Assembly (NCBI GenBank): GCA_905250125.1
Contig: CAJNOL010000590.1
Span: 56,423 to 120,422, forward strand
Direction of reading: 5' to 3'
From: Rotaria sordida
Taxonomy: Eukaryota; Rotifera; Eurotatoria; Philodinida; Philodinidae
Length of the DNA: 64,000 bases
Shown: positions 12,106 to 25,743 of the stretch, one piece after another
How positions within the stretch are numbered: position 1 is the first letter of the stretch
Layout: each line of letters opens with the position of its first letter
Notes under the pieces: model-generated
The model's database searches: none
The model's input: the letters and a program-made list of their open reading frames with translations, nothing else
Told to the model about the DNA's origin: nothing
Program-made: the position numbers and the translations under genes

Positions 12106-13401
12106 ATGGATAATATTACACTACAGAAACAAGTTGAAAATCTTCGACAACAATTAAAAGTTGATCGTGTTCCATTATCAAGAACGTTGATGGAGTAAGC
12201 AAAGTTTTTCTTTCTTGTTTTTTTTTTTTGCACATTGATATCCGTTTTTGAGTCTAATCTGATCCAGAAAGATTATTCTAAATGCATGTTTTATAGAGAA
12301 AAAAAAGCAACTGGTAACAGCACGTATATTGCTATTAAACATTCGTTCGTTCTCTCATTCTCCTAGTCCCAATCTAAAAATCAAGCTGACAGTAACAAGA
12401 TAAAAAAAGATAGTAGAAATGAACTAGTACACCATACCATCAATAAACAATATAGAGAAAAGAGAAATAATAGATTCTTTGACGAGTAGTCGTAGAAGGA
12501 AATAACAAGAGACGAGAAAAGAAAAGAAATAAATGTTCGACACTCGTTCATGGTATATGTGTATCTTAGTAGTAGTGCATCGTCAGTTTCTTTCTTTTTT
12601 TTTCCTCTTTTCACGTCTTGTTCGTTCTTTTGGCGTCTACTCTTCCTCCTGCGCTCTCCCACATGCGGATAAACTGCATGTTGTCTGAGTTTTTTTTTTT
12701 GCGCGTTTGCTTGCTCGGTCGGTCGCCTGTTGGTTGATTCTCTTCTCTTCTTTTTTTTTTCCAGAACACATATACCAAGAGTGGTTTGTTGTTGTTGTGC
12801 TCTCACTCTTTTTTTTTCTCTTTCTTTCTCTCTGTCGTTTTTTTATTTGGAAGCGTGTATTTGTCTATCATAATTTTATATTATCGATCGAACTTTCGAT
12901 TTTTCTCATTCAAAAAAAATCAACTTATTGACGGCAAATAAAAAAAAATTTTTTTCTCTAATCGATTATGGATAAAAGCTCATTACAAAAACAAATTGAA
13001 TCATTACGATATCAATTACGTGTAGAAAAAGTACCATTATCGAAGACACTTCAAGAGTAAGTTTTTATTCATGTTTCATTGCAAAATAAAAATGTAGAAA
13101 AAAAAAAATGCTATATGTGCCTTGTTTTCATATTCTTTCAGTTCATTTCACAAATATTATTTAATTATAAATAGAGATAAGAAAAAAAAAGTATAGGTTT
13201 TTCATTCAAAAAAAAAATGATTGTCTAATGATGAATAAATTCTTTTTTTTCTTGATTTTACTTATATAATATTTGTTTTTTATTACTTTATATAGATTGA
13301 AACGGTACATACAAGAAAATGAACAAGCTGATCCACTTATTCATCCACCGGACAAAAAGAATAATCCATGGGCAGAAAAAAGCAAATGTACAGTTATATA
13401 A
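12106..13401 (+). CDS. G protein gamma subunit, GNG13-like, two alternative first exons
   Basis: The protein partners G-beta at the plasma membrane in GPCR signalling. Isoform A joins 12106-12194 to 13296-13401; isoform B joins 12968-13056 to 13296-13401. Both are exactly 64 residues, because each first exon ends two bases into a codon. The shared exon encodes the G-gamma core ending [16 protein letters not shown]. The NNPW motif and the CTVI prenylation box match the GNG13 branch (NNPW, CTIL in vertebrates, from memory). The two first exons encode similar coiled-coil helices, [18 protein letters not shown] and [18 protein letters not shown] (19 of 30 residues identical over the exon). Each begins with its own ATG, implying two promoters. 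The length is normal for the family. Confidence 0.9.
12968..13056 (+). other. Alternative coding first exon B of the G-gamma gene
   Basis: Starts with ATG and ends at GT at 13057 in the same phase as exon A (12106-12194). It encodes a diverged duplicate of exon A. It lies inside exon A's intron and has a CT-rich region (about 12590-12900) in front that could hold its promoter. Confidence 0.8.
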
Positions 13402-16400
13402 ACAAAAAATTCAGCTGTTAAAAAACTCTTTTTTTTTTCTCTAATTAACTCTACTGATTTCAATGGCTGCTTCGACTATAATGATTGATCGAGAATTTTG
13501 TAAGACAAATGTCTGTTCTTCTTTTTTTTTTTCTCCATTTTTCTGTAGTCGATCAGATCATATGTAATTCTGCATAGTGTGAATGATAACAATATGAAAA
13601 AAAAAAAAACATATTTATTTGCGAATGATCTGCTGTAGTCATCACAATTCTTTTTACTATTTGTTGTTGTTGTCTCATTCTTTTTTTTTCTCTCTTTTTA
13701 GTTGAATGTGCATTTGTCGGTGGTGTTAGTTGTAATCGTTTGTTTTTTAATATGAATTGAGAATCTTCAGTAATCAATTATTCAATGATCTTCGACTTTT
13801 GCTTTTGTATAGCTTTAAAAAAAATAACCAGTTTGAGAGTACAATAGAAAATTTTCAAAACGAAAAAAAGTCTATTTATCGACGAAAACCAAATATAATT
13901 ATTATATATATATTCTATCGGTTTATATTACACATTATTCAAATATCTCATATTGATTGGAAGGAATTCATGGTATTAATAGCACTGTAGGTATGTAGAG
14001 ATAATCTTTAGAAAAAAAAAAGAAAATCGTAATATCTTTCTATTCTGAAGTTTCAAAGTCTGCATACTCTCAAAATTGCTGACTGTTATTAATAGTTGTT
14101 GTTGTTTATATTCCAAACTTGTTTTCGATTGTCAAGTCGAATTAGTAGTTTGTTTAGTAAACTTTGATCATTGACATAACAAGAAAATATAGATCATATC
14201 AATTTTATATTAGAATTGACAAGTTCATATTTTATTTTTAAATTTTCAATGAGTTTCAGATGATCGTCAAGCTATATTTATATGAAAGATATTATAACAA
14301 AATAAGAGGATTATGTTACTATGATTTGAAAGGTACGATACGAATGTGATAGGAATGATGTGTTTGTTTTTCTATTTTGGAAACATATTCATAACAAATA
14401 AATTAGTTGAAAAATAATCTGAAACTTTGTTTTTTATTTTCTTCTTTCAATGAAATCATCTACTCTACATATTATTTAATAGAAAATGTAACGAGTTTTT
14501 CTAGTTACATGTCATTGCCAATGAGAATATTAAATCAACCGTAACAAAATGATATTTTTCTCAAAAACAAAAGCAAATAAGATTTCTATCATATCGTTGA
14601 TACATTCTCAAACACCAAGCATGTATAGATATTATTATATATATAATTTCTTTCAATTAATTATGGTGTTTTTTGTGTCCTTGTGACTCAGGAAGTATAA
14701 ATTCTACTTGAGAAAACCTGTGAATGCAAACAAAAGATCGTTTCTTCTAGGCAAATAGTTCATCTTAAGAACAATTCATTGATGCATACTTTGTTATTAG
14801 ATGATAGACTATTTTTCAATGAACAATATTGACAAATATTATTCATTTTGATATCATTCCATCGTTTTCTATAAGATAATTTAATATTTTAATATTGTCA
14901 CGTTATATTAAATATGTGACAAAAAAAATGACACATGAACACAACAAAATTTGTTTTATTAATTTACAATGTTTTATAGCAAGAGAGAATCTTTTTTTTT
15001 TGTATTACTTCCAAGTTTCATCTTTTTATTACTTTTTGTTTACAATAGGTATATCAACATGATTTTCTATGTAAATAACTATTTGATAAAGCAGAAAAGA
15101 TAACTCATCATTAAAAAAATATATGGTTAAATTGCGTTGTACTAGTATCAACTTTCTTTTTGTTGTAACAATATTTTCGATAGGCGATAGAATTTATACA
15201 TGAAAAAAAAAGTTTATTAAAATTAGATCGAATAAAATCCGAAATAATATAAATAATTAAAAATTTTGTTGCTGTAAAAATTTGTGAAGAATATTCAGAA
15301 ATACTTCTACAACAAAAATCGAATTGTCTACTTCAAAACATGAAGAAAAAAAATTCAATATTTCAATTTTATTATTGTTGAATTTAAAAGTAGTTGATCA
15401 TGAAAAAAGAAGAACTTGTTATTCCTATATTGAATCGTCATTCCTTTTGAGTCTCTATGATTGGACGTTCGATATAACTAATTTGAATGTATCTCATATA
15501 CTGTAATCGATCTGTATATACATTGGTAATCATCAGCTGTCATTGATAAATGATTGACAGATGATATGTAGCTTGATTATTGTCTTGTTAAGATTGAAAT
15601 AACAGTCATTGATTGCAAAAGAAGTTAGATGATACAATAAGAAAGATATAGAATGTGTTAGTAAAACTTCTATAATACAGAAGCAAAGACAAGCATTTCA
15701 ACGACAAGATGCTTGACTCATCGTTGAGTAACCTTTATCGTAAATACCAAATAGAGGAAAGTAATAAACTCAATTAGGCACAATATAAATAATAAACGAG
15801 ATGACTCGAATAAATGATGTGTAGATCATTTATATATTGATCCATTGTTTGATAACTATGCTGTCATATATCTGATTGTGATCACTAATAGCGAGATAGT
15901 GATATGTGCAGAAACCAAAGATAATTATTACGAGAATAAGTATCACATATACGAGAAGAACGAAACAGTAATTGATATATATGTTCAATAGATCTCTTCC
16001 AGTGGATTGCATTTAGTTGAATTTTGTGTTGAATCGATTGCGTGACGTATAAGAAGAAACCAGAAAAATCAAAACACGCAATAAATAATTACTTATGCAA
16101 AGTTTATCGAGCCAAAACTTAATTATTGGACATTTCAAGATGTACTCAATTATCCAACGACCATAGCTACAGTTAGCAAAGTAATCAAGACATAAATAGA
16201 GAAATAATATATTTAAGTGTTGCATAACAGGAAATTATCAAGTCACATACTCATAACGTTCAGGTATAAATGAAATAAAAAAATTATATGTGTTAATGAC
16301 ACTCGTAATTATTACGAAGGCTATGCAAATGTTTGAACAAAATTGTTTTTATTGATATCAATTTTGATTTAAGTAAAATGTTTTTCATGATTATTGTCAA

Positions 16401-19400
16401 TACTCAAATCAATAAAGTAACATATCAAAATAATCAACAAACATTTGTAACAATACTGCGACCTTTTTCTTTTTTTTTTGATATCATATATATATTTCCC
16501 AGAAAAAATAGATCATCATTTCTTGTTGATTTGATTTTCAATGAGATTAAATATCCATGAACTATGATGACATTGTGAAATGGTTTTCCCGAAATTAAAA
16601 AGAAAACATATCTAACAAGTGCAATGATAGTAGTAATCGATGAATAATAATATTTGTTTTGTTAATTATGCTTTATATCAATCATCCAGGATAGATCTTA
16701 CGTATCAAAAGAACATTCTATAAAAATTTTATATTACAAGAGAAGTCATAAAATGGAGTATAAATGTATCTATTTTATTTAAATTCTCTAGCATATGGCT
16801 TTTTCTGCCTTCTATTTGATCGAGAATAATAAAGACAAGTTTAATATAAATAGATGTAGAATTTTATAATTTTACAGTTTATTATAAACAATTATAGAGA
16901 GAAGAAATTAGACGAACATTTTTATGAGTCCGATTCAATTAAGAAACAATAATTTTTATTAATAGTAATAGAAGTTAATTTAAAAAAAAAAGACACTCAA
17001 TATTTTATTGGCTTGGTTCTTCATATATTGCTCCATTATATGCTGCTCGACTCGTTATAAAACTCAACACATGCACATATAAAACAAACTTAAAGATCTA
17101 TGTCTGTAAACATTTTAATAGACTTACAATTTATTTTGGTTATTATACCAGATCTAATCGTTCAAATATCATTAATTTATTATGTTTTTCTAAGTTGAAC
17201 TGAACTCAAATCAAGTTAATTGAGGTTAAAATATAATTTTTTTCGAAGAAGTTCAAAGACAAATAATGACGAAATACAATGAATAAATAGTTTATACATG
17301 AATGTAAATTAACAGAACTAATATTTAATAATATATTAAAGAAATTGCTGGAATTAAAACTTATTATTACTAATTTATAAGTTGTTTTATTTGATGTCGA
17401 TTGTTTTATCCTGCAATCTATATGATTAAAGAAACTAATCTCTTTTCAAGTTGAAAGTCGGTAATCTCTCTTTAATGATTAATGTTTCACGCATTCATAG
17501 ATTGAATTTTTGAGGAGAACTGGTACGGATGATTTCATCTTTTGTTTAGTTGATGTATTATAGTAGTAGATCTTTTTTATTTTTGATTTAGATGAAATAC
17601 CCTCAATTAAACTTAGTTTAAGTTTGTTCTACCTATGAAACAAACCACATAGCAATATTTTGACAATAAGCAAAAGAAATAGTTTAAATACAAAAGTAGT
17701 CTTCTTTCATTCGAAAATCTCAATTTGAATTCTTACGATATTTGAATCTAAAGCATCGTTCAATAAAAGTACGTCAAAAAAAAAAAAAACTTTAATCATA
17801 AGATGAATCGTATTAAATCAAAAGTAATGTATAGCAATAGAGAGAAAAGAACTATAATTTCTGTTATATTATTGAATGATAGTAAGCTTTCTGGTTATGA
17901 ACAAATGAGTTTTTTTGCGCCATAAACTAATTTCTTTCATCCTTCACATGGATGGTAATGAAAAGATATATCAACAGATAATTACCTCTCATTCGTTTCT
18001 CATTTTTCATTCGTAAGAATAGAATAATAGTGAATACAGACATGTAGCCTTCCATATTTATCGTAAACATCCTGAAAGTTCCATTAAGCCTCGATATACC
18101 GAATCAGTTCTAACATATATTTCACATGTTTTTTTTAAAAATAATATCAAGAAGAATGTATGAGTAGCAAAAGTGAATTTGAAAATTCATGAGATAATCT
18201 TAATCAAAATAAATTAGAATCAATTCAATATAGATTCTACTTAGTTTCTACTAGCTCCTTTATTCAACATTCAGTTGAAAATTGCAATAATTTCCAGTCA
18301 TGATTTTTCTATTTTTTATTATTTTTGACATAGTGTCATAAATTAGATCTTGAGATTATCTGATATGATGTCAATTGAAGTAAGATGATCCGATTAAAAA
18401 TAAGTTTGTTTGATAGGATGTGACCTTGTAGGTCAAATATTCTAGAAATACTTTAAGTTGAAAGTTTTTCTAGACAAAAAAAGGTATGCAATTAAAATTC
18501 ACAAATAAAAACTCAATTGTTTCATATTCATATTCCAACAATACGAAACAATTAATTGTATTAATATTCGGTATATATTTTCAAATTGATTAGACACTGG
18601 AAGCTAACGCATGATTTCTATAGTAGATAAGTCAAACATTTAGATTCGCCTTTTGTATTTATCGAACATTGTTTATCATAGAAGACATCAACATATTAAA
18701 TATTTCAAAGCCTTTTGACAGTAAGAATATGGCCATGAAACCAGAGAAAATCAACATGTACACCCACATTACCCTTCACTAGAAACATCCGAAGGTTTCA
18801 AAAAACAACAACTAACAATCAACAGAATTCTAACATAAAATGAAGAATAAATGTTATTGATGGACTAAAAAATTAGCATGGGTAAGTATGACAGAAGTTA
18901 TCTTTCCATATGATATTGATTGACGATAATGTTGACACTAGCATAATTACTACTATTTAAAGAAGAATATTGTATGTACAAAATGGTAGACAAGAAAAAT
19001 TATTTCAATCATATTAATATATTCAGTAACAAATTTTAATATTTGCTAAACTTAACTTGATAATACATTTGCGCTTTATGAAATATTTTCCTTATGTTTT
19101 TGTTCAATATCACAATATTGTACATATCTTTACCTTTAATCTTCAAAGAATATATTAGAACAAGCAAAGAATATCTTTTATTTTGATGAACGAAAAAATT
19201 TCAATCACATATCTTTAGAAGTATATGCAAAATAAATCATATTGTAACCAATATAGAACATTTGATTTATTCAAATGAGTCATTGAAAGAAAGAAAACTA
19301 GCATCAACCACTAATTTACTTGCTAATTAACCAGCTAAATCATCGATCAGTTGTTTGATAAGTTCTATAAGAATTGCATATCTGTATTCGACATCAGAGT

Positions 19401-20985
19401 TATAACCGATCTGATCCAGTAGAGGGTTGCTCAGTGGCAGATCTAGTCTGCTTTTTTTTTCTCGTAAATCAAATAATTTTTACTAATGACGAAGATTGTT
19501 TTTATGAGGAGATATACATTAAATTATTCTATTCCATGAAAATCCATTATCGTACATTTTATTTTCTTTTATTAACTCGCATTGATATCAAGTTATGTTA
19601 TCGAAATAAAATCAAATAATTATTTAGCATTATAATTAGTCATAGGTTTTATTTGCATTAGCAACTATTAGACATAAGAAATTATGTATATAGGAAATAT
19701 TACTTGGTAAATAGATAAAGTATAATTAATAATATTCATATGTAATAATCATTTAATCAGTACACAAAGCTTTTGATCAGTTTTGTTCAATTATAGATCT
19801 CAAACTTTTGCTTATATCATTAATCTGTCGTTAATCGGTAGTATTTGACAAAAATATTTAAATAATATTCGATCGATTTCTTCGAAGATAATCTATCGAA
19901 AAGATAGAAGATCTCTAATAAGACTAAAAATTTGAATCCATGTGTAAAACAACATACTCTATACTATGAAGTAAATTTTACACAAATCTAAGATTGAAAT
20001 CGAACATTCGTCTAGACTACTAGGTCATGTCTCACATGAAATAGCTATTATATAGAATCTAAAGTTCTATGACATTTTTTATTCACTGATAGAAGTCAAG
20101 AAAAAGAAAACTTATGAAAATAAATAGTGAAAGGCATACCTAACAGTACTCTTAGGCTATTATCGCAGTGATCAAGAAATAGAGATGACTAATCAAGGGT
20201 TTGATTTGATTGTTATAGAATGAGAAGACAAAAGAATGAATTAGGCTGGTGTTACCGATCTGACGATTCAGACCAATAAAGAAGAATTCCTATCAGTTGT
20301 AACTCTATCTCTTTCTCATCGAGCTGAATATATATATATGAAAGAATATTAGAACCATCAGTAAACTTTTACTCAATACATCTGACAAGATACAATAACT
20401 ATTATGAAGATGAACTTTGTATCAATTCTATTAATGACAAACAAAGTTTCTTCACAAAATAAAAAAAAAGTTCGTCATATCTATTATTCCAAGAAACCAC
20501 CTTTCTTATTAATAGATCAAACATTTTCATTATTTTTTTTTTGTTATTGTTGTTGTTTAATAAAATTGCACTATTAGAAAAAAAAACAAACACATGATTA
20601 TCTCGGTTTTGTTTTATTTTCATAGTTTTTTTTTTCCTCAGATCGCGTTTTCCATTCGTAGTATAAAAAGAAACGCCCGAATGTCGCCAAAGAACAAACA
20701 AAAAAAGCCAACGCGCACGCACACAGCAAACAAACAAGACAATAAGACTAACAAAAAAAAAAAAAAAAAAGAAAGAAACAAACACACACACACATATATC
20801 AACTTATCGATCATCATCGAGTAGAAAAAGAAAACAGAAGAAGAAGAGAGATTAATATCACCGAGGTTTTTGGCCAAAATACATGTGCACAAAAATGCTT
20901 TTTTTTTTTTTTTAAAAATTTGTATATTATTATGCCCTTCTTCTATTGCACTATGTTTGTTCGAATTATCGGTTTTTTTTTCCCT
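13402..20985. other. 7.6-kb AT-rich gene desert
   Basis: I find no conserved coding exon, RNA gene or clear transposon on either strand. Open frames at 13553-13777 (-), 13757-13990 (+), 15324-15506 (+), 15830-16225 (-), 16333-16560 (+), 19374-19619 (+) and 20402-20892 (both strands) are short, unrecognised or low complexity. A short hairpin lies near 15525-15565 (GCTGTCATTGAT against ATTGACAGATGAT). The right end is the Imp 3' UTR, including long A and T tracts. Confidence 0.4.
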
Positions 20986-23900
20986 TCATTCTTCTCTCGA
21001 TTTTTGATCATCTACTGTTGTTACACTATCATCCGTATTCGGTAAAGTACTCGAAGCAACAACAGCATCATCACTTATTATACTTCCATTCACCATTGTC
21101 GATGTTTCATTGAGATTATTTTGACTTATACCATTTAATTGTTCACTACTGCTATTATTATTATTATTATTATTACTATCATCCTTTGATATATTAGTTA
21201 AATCACGACTCATCTGTATAATGGATTGTATACGTCGTTGAGCAAACTAAATATATTAAAATTTCAATAAATTCTAAAAATAAAAAAAAAAACAAAAATT
21301 TTACTTGACTAGCTGGAAAAGGACCAATGATTTTGACAGGTACTTCACTAGCTGATGTTTGTTGTGAATCTTCAGGTAATTTTATAATTGCACCTGTTGA
21401 TTGCTGTAATTGACGGACCTGTATAGATATTAAATTTTCTTAATTAAAAATAATAAATTAATTTTCTTTTACATTATGGCCACCCTTGCCAACTAAACGT
21501 CCAATTAATGATGTTGGTACATATATTTCTGCTCGAAGTCGAACTTCATCATCACCAACATAACCTAAAAATGAATTATTTGGATGTTTTTTGGTCGTCA
21601 TTTATATATATACATATATATATAACCTTCTTGTCGAATTTTATCATAAATATAATATTGACTTTTCCATTGAGCTTCAGGTGTTCCTGTTATTGTTACT
21701 TGTCGATCAATAATTTTATTTTGATCTTCATCTTGACTAATAGGATGTATCTATACAAAGAATATTTATTTATTAAACTAATTTAAAAATTAATTTACTT
21801 TAACCGTTGCATTTGAATTTTTCATAATACTTTTTATAAAAAGACCTTTAGTACCAATAATTGCTCCAATAACTGTATTTGGTACATATAAATGAACGGT
21901 TTCAATAGCAACAGGTACATTTTGTAATAGTTGTATATGATCTTGTTGATGAGCAAGATTTTCATTAGCATAGGGATTCGGTTGTGAAGCAATTATTGAA
22001 TTTGATGATGGATAAGACATATAAAATGGACCTGATGTTGGAAACATTGTTGGCTAAAAAAATATGTTTTCAAGGTTATTACTAAATATGTATATAGAGC
22101 TCGTCAGATTGATTCCAGATGGGCTCTAATCGTAGACGAATCAAAGTTTTGACTATTTCACACTAAGATATTTTACACATCGGATTTTCAGCATGAGTTA
22201 TGATCTATGTTATAATTGAAGGAGATGACGAATATGTGTTAGAGACTGTGAATCAAATGTGAAGATTAGTACTGGAATAAAAGCAATACACTTATATATG
22301 TTTATGGAATTATCGATGAATAGTCAATAAAGAATATTTTCATAGACTCGTTGCATGTATAATTGGTTGATTTACATGAGATATCGATGATTATTGCATT
22401 AAAATTCTATATTCGAAACGCTATCAATGGTGTCAGCTGTTTAGATAAAGAAGAATATAATATTAACCAGTGCTTGTAAAAATTATCCATATAGTTAATA
22501 TTCATATTATTTTTTTTACTATGCTATGCCATTGATTTGATATGAGTCAGTTGTGAAATCCAGTGAATGAATGGAAAAAGACTAAGGATGTGAGTGTAGA
22601 TCGCAAGAAGATTCACACCCATCATCTCATATCGAGTAAAATTTTATCTAAATGTGCAATTGAATGATTCTATTCTTTTTTTCATCATATGATTTAAGTC
22701 ATTTATTATTCTATCCTAATTTAGCCTAGACACACCTTAGATTGATATAGATAAATAAAAATATCTTATGTGGGAATGTTTCTAAGTGTCAAATCGCTTT
22801 TAAGTCGTGACTAGTGTCGGGCGTGATCAACTTTTTTTGGTTACGGTCACGGCGAGCCCAGACCGTGCCCCACGATGCTCATACCGGATACCAGTCAGAA
22901 CTCTACGCATTATGTAGGTTCTAATGAGCTATGAATTCTCCTAAAAGAATTCGAGCGGACAGATTATTACTTTTAGCAGAATGCCATGTCTCTCTATCAG
23001 ACAAACCTTAATCTTTTGGTTACGGGGTTCTTAAAAATTAAAATTTCTTTTTTGCTAAAACAGTTCAAAACCAGATACAACATATAAACCAACATTACAT
23101 TGAGCAAACTCATATCTTGTATCAGTTCTTTTTTCTTTTGGACTTATGGTTATATTGATACAGACATGGCACCTTCGTCTCTTTGTTTCTACAGATGTAC
23201 CTTCAGCTGAATAACTTTGAATAAGTGAAGGAAAGTATCGAACAGTAAGCCTCAATGGATTTTCTAAAGATGGTCTTCCTTTTTTTTTTTATTATTCTTT
23301 TGACTTTCAATAGATTCGACGATGAATCGGATCACATTCAGTCGAAAGTCTGATAGATGCATTGGCTTTTTTTTCGGTCTTGAATTCGTATAAAATGAAG
23401 GAAGTAACAACAAGCAGATGAAAAACAATTTATAAGTACAACACAATCTAACATGTCCTTTTAGATAGAAACGTTTCTCATGAGGATCTCAAATTTTCAT
23501 ATAAGAGTCAATTGTGTTATATTTATTATGCATTGCTCACTATCACAATAAAATAATTTGTAACTCAAATTACACCAATTTAAAAAAAGTGTCTAAGAAA
23601 TGCTTTCACGAAAATTGATATCACCTATGATTCTATGAGTGTTAATATACCATCAAAATTATTATGACGTATATTTTCATCACTTGCAGTCAAAGAGTAA
23701 ATAAGAATAGTTTAATGTAAAAATTTCAGATGTTTTAATTGCTTCTATCCTAAAATATCAGTATTAAGCTATTAGCTTGAACTCTTTTCAGAGTATTCAT
23801 AGTTCATTAGAACCTATATGATTCATATAGATTCCAAACTTAAAAACAATTCAACACTTAGAAACATTTCCTTCGTTGTTCGTATAGGCTAGACGAAGTT

Positions 23901-25101
23901 TAGATTGACCCAAAAGAATTAGGTTAATCTTGGATTGAATTGATTATTTCAAGTGACCTCCAAGATTGACCTAGACAAAATTTAGGCTAAACTTAGATTC
24001 TAAAATTAACTAGCTCAACCTCAGATTTTCGAATGATCTATGATTCATATTGATCAAACTTACGTAATAAGATGATTGATAAATTGTATTTAGATTTGGT
24101 TGTTGTTGTTCAACATATTTATTTGAAGAACCATTACTATTATTTGTTTCTGTTTGATGAATCATCGATTGTTGTTGTTGTTGTTGCTGTTGTGGTTGAG
24201 AATAATGCATAGGTAATAACGGTGGACCATTAGTACCAACAGTAGCTATCATAGCTGCATGTTGTGCAAAATTTTGCATAAATTGTTGTTGTTGATAATA
24301 TTGTGATGTATAATTCCATGCTCGAGCATTTTCATTCTCATATGCCAAACATAATTTTATATAGATTGTTTCTAATGCACGTATTTGTTGATCAAATTCA
24401 CCTTTAATTGATATAACTCGTTCAGTATTATATGAATTTAATTCATTTATACTTGAAACAGTAATACTAATAATAATAATAATAAAAAAAAAACCTAATT
24501 CGAAAAAACAAAATCCAACTTAAAATAATTCTAACAAACTTTGTATCAGTTTCTTTTTTTATTGTATTTATTATATTACCACCTTTACCAATAATTCGAC
24601 CAATAAAATTATTATGTGCCAGTACTTTTAATATAATTTCACTTGAACAAAAAATATAACATATATGAACAAGAAAGAAACAAATATTTTTTTTTTGTTA
24701 TATTTACTTTGATTTATTTTTATTTTTTGCATCTTCATACATAATTCGAAGTATTTCACGACATGCTTGTATACAATTATCTTGTTGACCACGAATAATA
24801 ATCATACGTTCTTGACTATGTAATGATTCATTTTTATTGACATCAATTCTAGAATTAAAATTTAATATGAAAAAAAAAAACTTCATATCAAATATTAATA
24901 ATTTACTTTGCACGTGCTGTTTGTTTTATTTGTTTAACTGTTGAACCTTGTTTACCAATAATAGCTCCAACAGAATCACTTGGTACAAGAATTCTATCGA
25001 AAAGAAAAACAAAAAATTTATCAATAGAAATTATATTTCTATATACAAAATTTATCATACCGAAGTGGATAATCATTTGATTGTCCATATGTATACTCCA
25101 T
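20986..25101 (-). CDS. Imp: IGF2 mRNA-binding protein / Imp, four KH domains, no RRM
   Basis: This is a cytoplasmic RNA-binding protein controlling localisation, stability and translation of mRNAs. Exons, in transcript order: 25061-25101, 24907-24993, 24708-24848, 24540-24641, 24064-24466, 21799-22053, 21627-21750, 21473-21564, 21305-21418, 20986-21246; they join in frame to 539 residues. The start is firm, because an in-frame TAA lies one codon upstream of its ATG. KH1 (about 12-80) has VGAIIGKQGSTVKQI, KH2 (about 93-165) has IGRIIGKGG, KH3 (about 308-385) has IGAIIGTKG, KH4 (about 392-465) has IGRLVGKGG, so all four GxxG loops are intact. KH2 is preceded by KVLAHNNF, typical of IGF2BPs. A Gln-rich linker separates the two KH pairs. 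The N-terminal RRMs of vertebrate IGF2BPs are absent, as in Drosophila Imp. The tail is Asn/Ser rich. Confidence 0.95.
22054..24063 (-). other. Large intron of Imp
   Basis: This 2-kb intron separates the KH1-KH2 half from the KH3-KH4 half of Imp. It contains a locally GC-rich patch at about 22810-22880, unusual against the AT-rich background, and no recognisable coding exon. Short frames on the minus strand (23055-23446) have no identified domain. Confidence 0.6.
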
Positions 25102-25743
25102 TTTTTATTTTTTGATTAATGTAAAAACAATTAAGATACGGGAAAAAAAAATAGAATCACTCTCAGAATCACAGTAAGATCTATATGTATTTATATATAT
25201 ATGATATTGAGAATAACAAAATTCATATAAAAAAATAACGACCAATAATCTTAAAAAATAGTAAAGAATCATTTTAAGAAATTAATAGTGACCTATAAAG
25301 GTTACAATAGAATACAAAAAGAATAATGTTTTTACCTGTACAAACCATCTATAAGAAGAAGAAAAAGGAAAAAAAAAGTGTAACCTTTTGATTACATGTA
25401 AACAAGCAAATAAAAAAAACGAACATATATATATATATATATATATATGCATGAATGAATGATATTGAAATTGAAATTGAAATTAAATTTCAAATTTATT
25501 TATTCTATTCAATGAATAAATCTAAAAAAGAAAATTTTTTTCTATAAAAAAAAAAATTAATAAAACTTTCAAAGTAAAAGATGGAGCCACATTTGAATAT
25601 TATTTATCATTGGTATATGAAATATAGGAATGAATGAATATGTTAACGTAAACATATATATATATATATATACAATATATCAATTCCCAAAATCAAATCG
25701 GTAATGATGAAATATATCTTTTAGATTTAAATAAAGTAAAATT
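25102..25743. promoter_or_regulatory. Shared upstream region of divergent Imp and ZC3H11A-like genes
   Basis: 642 bases separate the two start codons, which point away from each other. The interval contains two AT dinucleotide tracts (about 25421-25448 and 25654-25672). A bidirectional promoter is inferred only from gene orientation. Confidence 0.4.

Noticed and set aside
12381..12931. 141-codon minus-strand frame and plus-strand frame before G-gamma exon B
   Set aside because: CT/GA-rich low-complexity DNA gives long open frames by chance; translations are runs of Lys, Arg, Gln or Phe, Ser, Leu.
15525..15565. Short hairpin as a microRNA precursor
   Set aside because: The stem is only about 15-18 pairs, too short for a typical precursor, and nothing else supports it.
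20402..20892. Overlapping open frames on both strands rich in Phe, Val and Lys
   Set aside because: They arise from poly-A/T and CA-rich tracts in the Imp 3' region; no domain and no conserved pattern.
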